In this document: positions 7,576-15,286 of the stretch, piece by piece
Layout: each line of letters begins with the position of its first letter
Position numbering within the stretch: the stretch's first letter is position 1
The notes under the pieces: model-generated
What the model was told of the DNA's origin: nothing
The model's database searches: none
Seen by the model: only the letters and a program-made list of their open reading frames with translations
Translations under genes and position numbers: made by a program
From: JAVBNU01 sp031551265
GTDB taxonomy: Bacteria; Cyanobacteriota; Vampirovibrionia; Gastranaerophilales; Gastranaerophilaceae
Length of the DNA: 19,536 nt
Direction: 5' to 3'
Assembly: GCA_031551265.1 (NCBI GenBank)
Contig: JAVBNU010000040.1
Coordinates: 1 to 19,536, forward strand

Positions 7576-7950
7576 TTACTTAAAATTCACTTCACCTAAA
7601 ATGAATTTTGTATCTTCGTTGCAAATATTATTTAACCAATTCATAGGCTCCAATAGTGTCACACTTATTCTTGAAGCCAAAAACACAACAATATCAGCCT
7701 CAAACGCCCCTGCTAAAACAATCAACTCGCCAATATTTTCAGGTAAAGTTTTTTTTGTTGCATAAAAGAGTATCTTTTTCTCCGTAATCAATTCAATACC
7801 TGTAATACAAAAAGGTTTTTCTTTTAATGGCTTTTCTATTTTAATACCACAGTATTCATCAATAAAATCAACGTTTTTCAAAATAAACTCATATAATTCA
7901 TCAATATTCTTGAATTTTTGTTCAATTTTAAATGTTTGAATATCAGTCAT
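7576..7950 (-). CDS. 124-aa protein of an unrecognised, locally repeated family (copy A)
   Basis: A 124-residue protein, ATG at 7950, with ribosome site AAGGAGA upstream. A second full-length copy lies at 13978-14352 and a 3' fragment at 19211-19401. The two full copies differ at roughly one residue in six, mostly conservatively, and the nucleotide changes include many silent ones. This suggests selection on the protein. No signal peptide, membrane segment or known catalytic motif is evident. The C-terminal half (KILFYATKKTLPENIGELIV onwards, to WLNNIC) has the rhythm of PD-(D/E)xK-like DUF4268/DUF91-type nuclease domains ('...HLGQLITYAAGLDA...ALDWLNE'), but the acidic/Lys catalytic residues are not obvious. 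That link is weak. It sits head-to-head with the restriction operon to its right and may be its companion, or the module's own gene. Confidence 0.75.
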   Translation of the reverse strand: MTDIQTFKIEQKFKNIDELYEFILKNVDFIDEYCGIKIEKPLKEKPFCITGIELITEKKILFYATKKTLPENIGELIVLAGAFEADIVVFLASRISVTLLEPMNWLNNICNEDTKFILGEVNFK

Positions 7951-7961
7951 AGCAATTGTCT

Positions 7962-7983
7962 CCTTGTTTTCTAACGCACAAGG
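7962..7983 (-). promoter_or_regulatory. Hairpin covering the ribosome-binding site of the 124-aa gene (copy A)
   Basis: On the minus strand, CCTTGT-GCGTTAGAAA-ACAAGG forms a 6-bp stem whose 3' arm is the start of the Shine-Dalgarno AAGGAG. It would mask the ribosome site. Stem, loop and spacing are identical in copy B (14364-14385), even though flanking bases differ. It may control translation of the small gene. Confidence 0.5.
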
Positions 7984-8058
7984 AACATATCACACAACCT
8001 GCCTGAGAAGACTAGAATCCAATGAAGAAGAAACAAAAAGACACACTCAAGATGGTAC

Positions 8059-8096
8059 TTGACAATACAAACTATTGTACATTTTTGTGGTAAAAT
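8059..8096 (+). promoter_or_regulatory. Candidate promoter/operator of the fused restriction-modification operon
   Basis: An extended -10 element, TGGTAAAAT (8088-8096), lies about 24 bases before the start codon. Upstream, the dyad ACAATA-CAAAC-TATTGT (8062-8078) includes a TTGACA at 8059-8064. That hexamer is too far (26 bp) from the -10 to act as its -35, so the dyad may instead be an operator. Confidence 0.4.
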
Positions 8097-8119
8097 TTGT
8101 TTAAAGAATGAGGTATTTG

Positions 8120-10408
8120 ATGACTTTAAAATTGGAAGTGCAAATAGATGGAAATAAAATTTATTCACCATTAAGAGATAAATGGTTGAATTTAACTCCC
8201 GAAGAACAAGTTAGGCAGAATTATGTTTGCAGATTAGTAAACTACTATGGTTATTCTCTTGAGCAAATGGCAGAAGAAATTAAAGTTAATAATTCAAGTC
8301 GTGGACAAGGTAAGGCTAGAGCAGACATTGTCATTTGGAAGACAAAGGAAGATAAGCAACAAACTAAAACAGCATTTATTGTCGTTGAATGCAAAGCAGA
8401 AACTGTAAAAATTCGCCAAGAAGATTATTTTCAAGGTGCAAATTATGCAGCTTGGTCAGGAGCAAGTTTTTTTGTAACTACAAACGAAAAAGAAACTAAA
8501 TTTTTCAAGGTTAATAAAGAAACCTTGCCAAAAGATTTAGACGAAATTATTGACATACCGAACAGAACAATTATAAATAGTCAAAAAGAAATTGATAAAT
8601 TATTGTCTCAAACTAAAGCTTTTTCACGAGATGAATTTGCAAAATTGTTGTTCGCTTGTCATTGTATTATTCGAAACAACGATAAATTGTCACCAGAAGC
8701 AGCGTTTGATGAGATTAGTAAAATCCTTTTTATGAAAATAAGATATGAGCGCAATCCTGATGATGAAGTTATATTTTCTAAAGCAAAATTTCAAAAAGAT
8801 GAAAAACATTACGAAAAAGAAATTAAACCAGCTTTGCCAAAAGAAGCTCAAAAGCCATATATACAGTATTTGTTTGAGAGAACAAAACAAGAATTTGCGG
8901 AAGACAAGCTATTTGAACAATATGAAACAATTAAAATTAAACAACAGAGCTTTGAACAGATTGTAGAAAAACTGGAAAAATACAATCTGTCAGCAACATC
9001 CGATGATATTAAAGGGATTGCATTTGAAGAGTTTTTAGGTACAACATTTAGAGGTGAACTAGGGCAATTTTTCACCCCCAGAACAATTGTTGATTTTATG
9101 GTTGAAATCATAGACCCACAAGAAGGTGAAACCATTTGTGATCCGACTTGCGGTTCTGGCGGATTTTTAATTAAAGCATTCGAATATGTGCGAGATAAAA
9201 TTGAGCAAGATGTAGAAAATTATAAGAAAAACATAAAAGAGCATTTTTTTAACGATAATTTTGACAAGTTGAACGAAATAGATCAAGAAGAAATTATCCA
9301 GAAAGTAAACGACATTTTGAAAAAACTTAATCAAGATGTTGATATTCCTAATAAACCCTATTCAAAACAAACGGATGAAGAAAAACAACGTAGAATTTCT
9401 CAATTATCAGCAAATTGTATTTATGGAACAGATGCCAACCCAAGAATGGCCAGAACTTCGAAGATGAATATGATAATGCATGGTGATGGGCACGGTGGAG
9501 TTCATCATCACGATGGCTTAATCAATGTGAATGGTATTTTTGAAGAGAGGTTTGATGTAATCTTAACTAACCCACCGTTTGGTGCTCGTGTCGAAAAAGA
9601 TTATAAACTAAGCGAAGCTGATAAATTTTATGATAAGGCAAAAATTGAAGAATACAAAGAGCGCTATGGAGAAGAGTGTGTTGAGCAAATTAAAGAATTA
9701 AACATGGCTATTGACGAAGGTAAATCTGTTGTGAGCAGATTTGATGTCGGTAAAATGAGTACGCTGACAGAAGTGCTTTTTATGGAAAGATGTTTAAGGT
9801 TACTCAAAAAAGGCGGAAGAATGGGAATTGTTCTACCTGAAGGTGTTTTAAATAATTCAAATTTACAAAAAGTGAGAGATTATTTTGAATCAAAGGCAAA
9901 AATCCTTTTAATCACTTCAATTCCATCAGATGTATTTATTGCATCAGGTGCTACAATTAAACCAAGTTTGTTATTTTTTAAACGCTTTACCGAGCAAGAA
10001 GAAAAACAATATGGACAAATTGTTGAACAGGTTAAAAAAGAGATTGATGAAAAATACAAAATAGAAATTCTTGAAGCAGACAAGCAATTTGGCTCCGATA
10101 AAAAAGCACATGCAAAAGCATTACAAGAGATTGAAAAACGTAAACAGGTTGATTTCGAAACAAACGGTAAGGCAAAAATAAAAGAGTTGTTCAATTATGA
10201 AATTCCAATTGCACAGGTTAAAAAAGCAGGAATAACCACAACCGGTGGTAAATGCGAAAATGAGTTAATTGATGTGGCTAAAGAATTTGCAAAATACAGA
10301 GTAGATAAAAAGCTATGGAAAACCGACACTTTAACAATTGATTATAAAATTCAAAACGATTATTTAGTCAGAATAGTCAATGAAGAGGAGCAAATTATTA
10401 ATGCTTAA
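8120..10408 (+). CDS. Fused restriction nuclease-adenine methyltransferase (HsdR N-domain + HsdM)
   Basis: A 762-residue bifunctional protein. Residues about 25-125 match the HSDR_N nuclease domain, with RADIVIWK (Asp69), IVVECKAE (Glu90-x-Lys92) and Gln105 in DYFQGANYA; this is a PD-(D/E)xK core. From about 290 it is a type I HsdM-like N6-adenine methyltransferase: GQFFTPR (315-321), SAM motif I DPTCGSGGFL (341-350), and catalytic NPPF (484-487). There is no helicase/translocase domain here or nearby, so cutting cannot rely on a type I motor. Architecture with a separate S subunit resembles BcgI-type (IIB/IIG-like) enzymes. The start at 8120 is chosen because GAGG at 8110-8113 is six bases upstream; an in-frame ATG at 8108 lacks a ribosome site. 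First gene of a three-gene overlapping operon. Confidence 0.88.
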   Translation: MTLKLEVQIDGNKIYSPLRDKWLNLTPEEQVRQNYVCRLVNYYGYSLEQMAEEIKVNNSSRGQGKARADIVIWKTKEDKQQTKTAFIVVECKAETVKIRQEDYFQGANYAAWSGASFFVTTNEKETKFFKVNKETLPKDLDEIIDIPNRTIINSQKEIDKLLSQTKAFSRDEFAKLLFACHCIIRNNDKLSPEAAFDEISKILFMKIRYERNPDDEVIFSKAKFQKDEKHYEKEIKPALPKEAQKPYIQYLFERTKQEFAEDKLFEQYETIKIKQQSFEQIVEKLEKYNLSATSDDIKGIAFEEFLGTTFRGELGQFFTPRTIVDFMVEIIDPQEGETICDPTCGSGGFLIKAFEYVRDKIEQDVENYKKNIKEHFFNDNFDKLNEIDQEEIIQKVNDILKKLNQDVDIPNKPYSKQTDEEKQRRISQLSANCIYGTDANPRMARTSKMNMIMHGDGHGGVHHHDGLINVNGIFEERFDVILTNPPFGARVEKDYKLSEADKFYDKAKIEEYKERYGEECVEQIKELNMAIDEGKSVVSRFDVGKMSTLTEVLFMERCLRLLKKGGRMGIVLPEGVLNNSNLQKVRDYFESKAKILLITSIPSDVFIASGATIKPSLLFFKRFTEQEEKQYGQIVEQVKKEIDEKYKIEILEADKQFGSDKKAHAKALQEIEKRKQVDFETNGKAKIKELFNYEIPIAQVKKAGITTTGGKCENELIDVAKEFAKYRVDKKLWKTDTLTIDYKIQNDYLVRIVNEEEQIINA

Positions 10409-11756
10409 TCAAGTCTATTCATATCTGAATTTTGTAGATTTTTTTCAAATTAATCTTTGGGATTGCAAAAAATATGCTGCCAAAGAAATATATTCAAGCT
10501 ACAAAATTGTAAAATTGTCAGACTATATAAAAGATGAAAATAAAAAAATCAAGCCTTTCGAAACGCCTGATCAAGATTTTGAAATTTTAGGGGTTAATAA
10601 CAAAACAGGTTTGTTTGATGCATATATTGAAAAAGGCGAGAAAATAAATCAGCCATACAAAATTGTCGAAGACAGTTTTCTAGCATATAATCCTTATCGT
10701 ATAAATGTTGGCTCAATTGGATTAAAAACATCTGCCCAAAGATATAAGTATATTAGCCCTGCTTATGTTGTTTTTAGCTGCAAAGAAGGATTGCTGCCTG
10801 AATTTTTGTATATTTTATTTAGAACAGAAAAATTCAACGAATTAATAAGAGAAAATACAACAGGTTCTGTGAGGCAAACGTTATCTTTTACATCAATGGG
10901 TAATATTAAAATTCCACTGCCTTCCATTGAAAAACAAAAAGCAATGGTTGATAAATACGAACAAAAACTCACAGAAGCACGACAACAGGAACAACAGGCT
11001 GTGCAACTTGAACAAAATATTGAAGAGTATATTTTGCAAGAACTAGATGTAAATTTGCCCAAATTGCAATCTAAAAAAACGGAGTTACAATTTATAAATT
11101 ATCAAGATATTGGTCGCTGGGATTACGATTGCAATAATTTTCTTGCGCAGGGCGTTTTAGTTTTTAATTCTAAATACAATGTTGTAAAATTTTCTACTAT
11201 TGTAAAGTCCTATCAATACGGGACTTCGAGCAAAGCTATTGAACAGAAAAAGGGTATTCCTGTACTGAGGATGAATAATATTTTTCAAAGCGAGCTAAAC
11301 TCAACCGATTTAAAATTTATTAATTCACTTTCATCAAAGGAAATAGAAACATTACAATTATCCAAAGGTGATATTTTGTTTAATCGGACAAACAGCAAGG
11401 AATTAGTAGGCAAAACTTGCGTTTATGATATTGATGGACTTTATGTGTTTGCTTCCTACATCATAAGAATTAAGCTTGATGAAAAAAGAGCAAATCCTTA
11501 TTTTATTAATTATTTGTTTAATTCTTCAATCGTTCGAAATCAAATTGATGCAACAAGTAGGCAAGTAACTTGTCAAGCAAACATAAATACAGATGAGTTA
11601 GATGGCTTCAAAATTCCGCTGCCACCGATTGAAATCCAAAATAAAATTGTTGAACAAGTTATGAAATTTAAACAAGAAGCGAAATCATTACGCTTATTGG
11701 CAAACATAAATAAACAAATGTCAAAAGAAGAATTTATGCAGGAGTTGTTTCAATAA
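10401..11756 (+). CDS. Restriction-modification specificity subunit S (HsdS-like)
   Basis: A 451-residue specificity subunit with two target-recognition domains: TRD1 about residues 35-175 and TRD2 about 255-410. Each ends in the family motif leading to a helix: GNIKIPLPSIEKQKAMVDKY, then a long coiled-coil spacer to about 215, and GFKIPLPPIEIQNKIVEQV, then the C-terminal helix. Each TRD would read half of a split DNA target. The start at 10401 is used because AAGAGGAG (10383-10390) precedes it; the in-frame ATG at 10380 has no ribosome site. It overlaps the nuclease-methyltransferase gene by 8 bases and the next gene by 1 base, so all three are co-translated. Length is normal. Confidence 0.88.
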   Translation: MLNQVYSYLNFVDFFQINLWDCKKYAAKEIYSSYKIVKLSDYIKDENKKIKPFETPDQDFEILGVNNKTGLFDAYIEKGEKINQPYKIVEDSFLAYNPYRINVGSIGLKTSAQRYKYISPAYVVFSCKEGLLPEFLYILFRTEKFNELIRENTTGSVRQTLSFTSMGNIKIPLPSIEKQKAMVDKYEQKLTEARQQEQQAVQLEQNIEEYILQELDVNLPKLQSKKTELQFINYQDIGRWDYDCNNFLAQGVLVFNSKYNVVKFSTIVKSYQYGTSSKAIEQKKGIPVLRMNNIFQSELNSTDLKFINSLSSKEIETLQLSKGDILFNRTNSKELVGKTCVYDIDGLYVFASYIIRIKLDEKRANPYFINYLFNSSIVRNQIDATSRQVTCQANINTDELDGFKIPLPPIEIQNKIVEQVMKFKQEAKSLRLLANINKQMSKEEFMQELFQ

Positions 11757-13552
11757 TGAGAGCAGTGCCACTTTCGCAACCAATGTACAGCGATGATTTC
11801 AAATTAATTAGCTTAAAAATCAGCGGATTTAAAAATCTAAATAACCTTGAAATTGATTTTTCTAACCGTGATAATCTTGCAATCATCATCGGCAACAACG
11901 CTAGTGGAAAAAGCAATATTTTAGAAGCAATCAGTGCAATTTTTACAGAAGTTTTTACCCGCAAAAGATTTGACAACTTTACTTACGAGTTAGTCTACGA
12001 ACAACAATCTAACAAGTTGTCAATAAGCAGAACAAGCAGTTGTCCGACACTTTCTTATAATGTAAATGATAGATGGAGTTCACGCAATAATTTTATACGC
12101 GACCATCTTCCATCTAGAATTATAGTTTTATACAGTGGCGAGGAGACAAGGTTGTGGGACGAATATTATTCGAAATTCTATTGTGAATATTTGAGAGATT
12201 TGGGGCGAGGCTGGTATCCCTATTCTAAAAGAATGTTGTATGTTGATAGAAGATTTTGGAATATAGCTTTACTAACACTTCTAATGTCTGATAATGAAGA
12301 ACATAAAGTCTTTATAAAAGAAAAACTACACATAAACAATGTAAATAAAATTAAAATGCGATTTTATAATAGAGATATGAATAATTGTATAAACCCTCAA
12401 CTTGTTGAATTACTTAATGATATAAATCCAAATGACCAATTTGAAACTCATTTTACTCTTGATGATTTAAAAAACAAAATGTACAATATAGCAGAAAATG
12501 AAGAAAAACAAAAAGAAAAAGGACGCATTCGTTCAAATGATGAGATATTCGAACTTTTAATATATGGTTGTATGAAAGCCAATAGTAAGTATATTGATAA
12601 ATTAGAGATTGATTTCAATGGTGGTATTTCGTTAAAACATTTGAGCGAAGGTGAAAAAAAGAAACTTTTAATCAAGGTTGTAATGGATTTAGTCGCTAAC
12701 GAAAAAGCTATTGTTTTACTGGATGAGCCAGATGCGCATATTCATGAAAAAGGCAAAGAAGAAATTTATAAAGACCTGAAAAAATATAGTTCTGAAAGAC
12801 GACATGTAATTATGACAACTCATTCACCAACGATTACAAGCTGCGCGGATGATAAACACATAATAATGTTGAATAACGAAAATGGTCAAACGAACATCAT
12901 TCCTGTAGGAAAGCAAGCTTGTATCAAAAAATTGACTGGTGGAATGTGGTCAGCACAAGAGCAAAATATCTTTTTAACCTCGCAAACACCATTAATCTTA
13001 GTTGAAGGTAAAAATGATATTGCGTTCATAAAACATGCATTTAAATTATTCGCCCCTGATGATCTTATGCCTGATTTTCTTTCTTTTGGTGGAGCTGGAA
13101 ATGCCGCTGATTTTATTTCAGAATTACAACCAAATATATCGCCAAATAAAAAAGTTATAGTGCTTTTTGATAGAGATGAAGCGGGTGTTAAAGATGGCTT
13201 GAAAAAATGTATAAACCCCATGCCTACTGTTCATGGCAGAAATGATGATAATATTTATAAAAAAGGGAATGTTTATTTTTTGCTTCTGCCGAAAACACAA
13301 GAACATAATGAAGAAAATACAGAATTTATGATTGAGGATTATTTTTCTAAAAAATGTAAATTGAAAATTGCCGTAGATTTTGTAAATAGCAAAAACAGGG
13401 TAGTAAAATCATATAAAGGGCTTGATGTTCATCTAAAAGGTGAATTGTTAAACAAAATAAATGTTGAAAATAATTGTTTTGACGGTTTTAAAGTATTGCT
13501 TGAAAAAATCAACTCTATAATTGATGAAACAGCTACTTGCATAGCAATTTAA
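11756..13552 (+). CDS. OLD/PARIS-like AAA-type ATPase fused to a TOPRIM nuclease domain
   Basis: A 598-residue protein. The ABC-type ATPase part has Walker A GNNASGKS (46-53), signature LSEGEKKK (296-303), Walker B AIVLLDEPD (318-326) and an H-loop TTHSPT (354-359). The C-terminal TOPRIM domain has Glu417 in ILVEGKND and Asp472/Asp474 in LFDRDEAG, the usual acidic triad. The family includes OLD nucleases and the PARIS pair AriA-AriB, here on one chain; both are phage-defence proteins. Its ATG overlaps the S-subunit stop by one base, so it belongs to the same operon. Possible roles are a second-line abortive defence guarding the restriction system, or an accessory nuclease. Which of OLD or fused AriA/AriB fits better cannot be decided by eye. 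Confidence 0.82.
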   Translation: MRAVPLSQPMYSDDFKLISLKISGFKNLNNLEIDFSNRDNLAIIIGNNASGKSNILEAISAIFTEVFTRKRFDNFTYELVYEQQSNKLSISRTSSCPTLSYNVNDRWSSRNNFIRDHLPSRIIVLYSGEETRLWDEYYSKFYCEYLRDLGRGWYPYSKRMLYVDRRFWNIALLTLLMSDNEEHKVFIKEKLHINNVNKIKMRFYNRDMNNCINPQLVELLNDINPNDQFETHFTLDDLKNKMYNIAENEEKQKEKGRIRSNDEIFELLIYGCMKANSKYIDKLEIDFNGGISLKHLSEGEKKKLLIKVVMDLVANEKAIVLLDEPDAHIHEKGKEEIYKDLKKYSSERRHVIMTTHSPTITSCADDKHIIMLNNENGQTNIIPVGKQACIKKLTGGMWSAQEQNIFLTSQTPLILVEGKNDIAFIKHAFKLFAPDDLMPDFLSFGGAGNAADFISELQPNISPNKKVIVLFDRDEAGVKDGLKKCINPMPTVHGRNDDNIYKKGNVYFLLLPKTQEHNEENTEFMIEDYFSKKCKLKIAVDFVNSKNRVVKSYKGLDVHLKGELLNKINVENNCFDGFKVLLEKINSIIDETATCIAI

Positions 13553-13565
13553 TTTTAAAAAATTG

Positions 13566-13586
13566 GTTGCATAAAAGAATATTTTT
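13566..13586 (-). repeat. Short remnant resembling the middle of the 124-aa gene
   Basis: The 21 bases starting GTTGCATAAAAGAATA resemble 7757-7777 inside the 124-aa gene, with about two mismatches, and translate on the minus strand to KIFFYAT versus KKILFYAT. It lies just after the ATPase stop and could be a scar of an older copy. The match is too short to be sure. Confidence 0.3.
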
Positions 13587-13662
13587 ACAAAAATCTCATG
13601 TACTTTACAGTACTTAACCCTGAAAGCTTGCATTATATTTAAACTTGGAGTGTATTTTCATC

Positions 13663-13711
13663 GGTTTGAATCCTTTCACCGCAATTCTCAAACTAGGTGT
13701 CAAAAGGTCTC
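13663..13711 (+). repeat. att-like scar (copy 2 of the tRNA-Gln 3' core) plus joint sequence
   Basis: Positions 13663-13680 match the tRNA-Gln 3' core with two substitutions. They run directly into a joint sequence (CAATTCTCAAACTAGG and onward to 13711) that is identical to 16639-16668. No tRNA 5' half is present upstream. It separates cassette 1 (fused restriction system and ATPase) from module B. Confidence 0.6.
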
Positions 13712-13714
13712 AAA

Positions 13715-13973
13715 TATCGTTCGACAGTTAGTTTGATATCTATACACACTAGGTGAAACCCTTATATGGATTGAATATAAGCAGAATTTACTGTGAATAT
13801 CAAACCAATTGAAAACAACGTTTATCCAATTGATAATATTTTTCCAAACAAAACCACTTAAGCTCAAACTAGGACAGCGTTTGAGCCATCAAGAATGCTC
13901 TGGACAGTTAGTTTGATATTTATACACACCTTAACAAAAAGTCGGAAGGATTTTTTGCTCGAAGTCGGAAAAA
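13715..13973 (+). repeat. Structured repeat block B
   Basis: This is the same layout as block A at a constant offset of 6402 bp. The 27-bp direct repeat is at 13723-13749 (one mismatch) and 13903-13929, again 180 bp apart. The inverted core AATATCAAAC is at 13796-13805, the CTCAAAC/GTTTGAG hairpin at about 13863-13885, and the AAGTCGGAA tail at 13936-13973. Together with the small gene that follows it forms the second 718-bp unit, ending at 14432. Confidence 0.75.
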
Positions 13974-13977
13974 ATTT

Positions 13978-14352
13978 TTACTTAAAATTTACCTCACCTA
14001 AAATGAATTTTGTATCCTCATTACAAATTTTATGCAGCCAACCCATAGACTCTAATAATGTTACATTTATTTTAGACACTAAAAACACAATAATATCCGC
14101 ATCAAAAGCCCCTGCTAATACGACCAATTCTCCAATATTCTCGGGCAAAGTTTCTTTTGTAGCATAGAATAATATTTTCCTCTCAGTAATTGACTCCATA
14201 CCTGTAATACAAAAAGGTCTTTCTTTCAGGGGTTTTTCTATTCTAATCCCACAATATTCTCCAATAAAATCAACACTTTCTAAAATAAACTCATATAATT
14301 CATCAATATTTTTGAACTTTTGTTCAATCTTGAATGTTTGAATCTTAGTCAT
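13978..14352 (-). CDS. 124-aa protein of the same unrecognised family (copy B)
   Basis: Full-length second copy, 124 residues, ATG at 14352 with AAGGAG upstream. It aligns to copy A without gaps; the strongest conservation is in residues 4-24, the block GGEYCGIRIEKPL-type region (about 30-43), and the C-terminus CNEDTKFILGEVNFK. Substitutions are largely conservative (Lys/Arg, Asp/Glu, Ile/Val). The gene again points away from a restriction system that starts just to its right, here the PmeII-like enzyme. It is unlikely to be an antitoxin for one particular toxin, since the neighbouring genes in cassettes 1 and 2 are unrelated. A role in module mobility or as a general restriction companion is possible. 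Confidence 0.75.
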   Translation of the reverse strand: MTKIQTFKIEQKFKNIDELYEFILESVDFIGEYCGIRIEKPLKERPFCITGMESITERKILFYATKETLPENIGELVVLAGAFDADIIVFLVSKINVTLLESMGWLHKICNEDTKFILGEVNFK

Positions 14353-14363
14353 AACAATCTTCT

Positions 14364-14385
14364 CCTTGTTTTCTAACGCACAAGG
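14364..14385 (-). promoter_or_regulatory. Hairpin covering the ribosome-binding site of the 124-aa gene (copy B)
   Basis: Identical to the stem-loop of copy A: CCTTGT and ACAAGG arms around GCGTTAGAAA, with the 3' arm inside AAGGAG. Retention in both copies supports a function for the fold or simply recent duplication. Confidence 0.5.
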
Positions 14386-14507
14386 AACATATCACACAAC
14401 CTCTAGAAGAAGACGAAAACTCAATGAAGAAGTTACATTTGGACATACTTAGTATATTGTCTAGGATAGAAAAAGCCTGAAAATCCAAATTTCTAGAGAT
14501 TAATTTG

Positions 14508-14516
14508 TGATATAAT
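14508..14516 (+). promoter_or_regulatory. Extended -10 promoter of the PmeII-like restriction gene
   Basis: TGATATAAT (14508-14516) is a perfect extended -10 element (TGnTATAAT) about 26 bases before the start. No clear -35 is seen, which is common for extended -10 promoters. Confidence 0.55.
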
Positions 14517-14541
14517 TATGGACATGCGATAACGAGGTTTA

Positions 14542-15252
14542 ATGATGAACTCACAAGAGAAGCAAGTCATATTAGAAAAAGCAAAGATATTTTTCAGGGA
14601 CAAAATTGTCGAGAATCACATAAAAAATATAAAGAAGCTAAAGCGACTTAAAGAATTCAATGTTAATCCTTTCTTAGATAAGTATCTTGCTTCGTGTGTA
14701 TTCGGCGATGCTAGTCCTGAAAATATTGCGAAAGCATTGGTTTATGCACGAATTTTAGGAACCTCTATAACCACTATTTTTGGGAATGCAATGCAAAGTT
14801 TTTGCAATGAAATATTATCAAGCTATGCTTCAATTGTTTCAGGCATAGATATTGAATTTGTTGATGCAATTGATGGGCGTAAAAAATACTGTCAAATAAA
14901 ATCTGGACCAAATACAATAAACAAAGATGATGTTACAACTATTAAAAATCATTTTACAAGCATTAAAAACCTAGCAAGAACAAATAGATTGCCCGATTTT
15001 AATCCTAATATAGATTGTGTTGTGGGCGTATTTTATGGCAATAACACAGAATTATCTGGGCACTACAAAAAAATTAATGAAGAATATCCTGTTGTGATTG
15101 GCCAAGATTTTTGGCATAGGCTTACCGGAGATGAGAACTTTTATCTTCATCTGATAGATTCATTTGCTGCCGTAGCCTTGGAAATGGATAGCACCAAGAT
15201 AATACAAGAAACTATAAATTTATTGACTGAAGAGATAAAAAAGTCTAATTAA
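14542..15252 (+). CDS. Type II restriction endonuclease, PmeII-like
   Basis: A 236-residue protein resembling the PmeII family of type II restriction enzymes. The likely PD-(D/E)xK core is IDIEFVDAIDGRKKYCQIK, with Asp108 and Gln118-x-Lys120 (Gln in place of Glu), followed by the family-typical SGPNTINKDDV (121-131). The N-terminal stretch is basic and helical. GAGG at 14534-14537 serves either the ATG at 14542 or, at better spacing, the ATG at 14545. It lies 88 bases before a cytosine methyltransferase that should protect the same target. The restriction gene comes first and has its own extended -10 promoter, so timing control likely rests on the methyltransferase operator. The recognition sequence cannot be read from the protein. 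Confidence 0.78.
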   Translation: MMNSQEKQVILEKAKIFFRDKIVENHIKNIKKLKRLKEFNVNPFLDKYLASCVFGDASPENIAKALVYARILGTSITTIFGNAMQSFCNEILSSYASIVSGIDIEFVDAIDGRKKYCQIKSGPNTINKDDVTTIKNHFTSIKNLARTNRLPDFNPNIDCVVGVFYGNNTELSGHYKKINEEYPVVIGQDFWHRLTGDENFYLHLIDSFAAVALEMDSTKIIQETINLLTEEIKKSN

Positions 15253-15286
15253 GCTTTAATTTCCGGATCATATTTTAACTTTTGTA

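Noticed and set aside
7391..7765. Plus-strand frame of 124 codons across repeat block A and the small gene
   Set aside because: It starts in the repeats and runs antisense to the conserved minus-strand gene. In copy B the corresponding plus frame is broken by a stop (TAA just after 13857), while the minus frame keeps its full length.
8120..11756. Classical type I restriction system (hsdRMS)
   Set aside because: No DEAD/DEAH translocase subunit is present. The nuclease domain is fused to the methylase, so a BcgI-like fused system fits better.
13600..13711. A tRNA gene ending at the GGTTTGAATCC motif
   Set aside because: There is no 5' acceptor strand, D-arm or anticodon arm in the preceding 80 bases. 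Only the 3' part resembles a tRNA.
13895..14167. Plus-strand frame of 90 codons over copy B
   Set aside because: Antisense shadow of the conserved 124-aa gene, and shorter than the counterpart over copy A.
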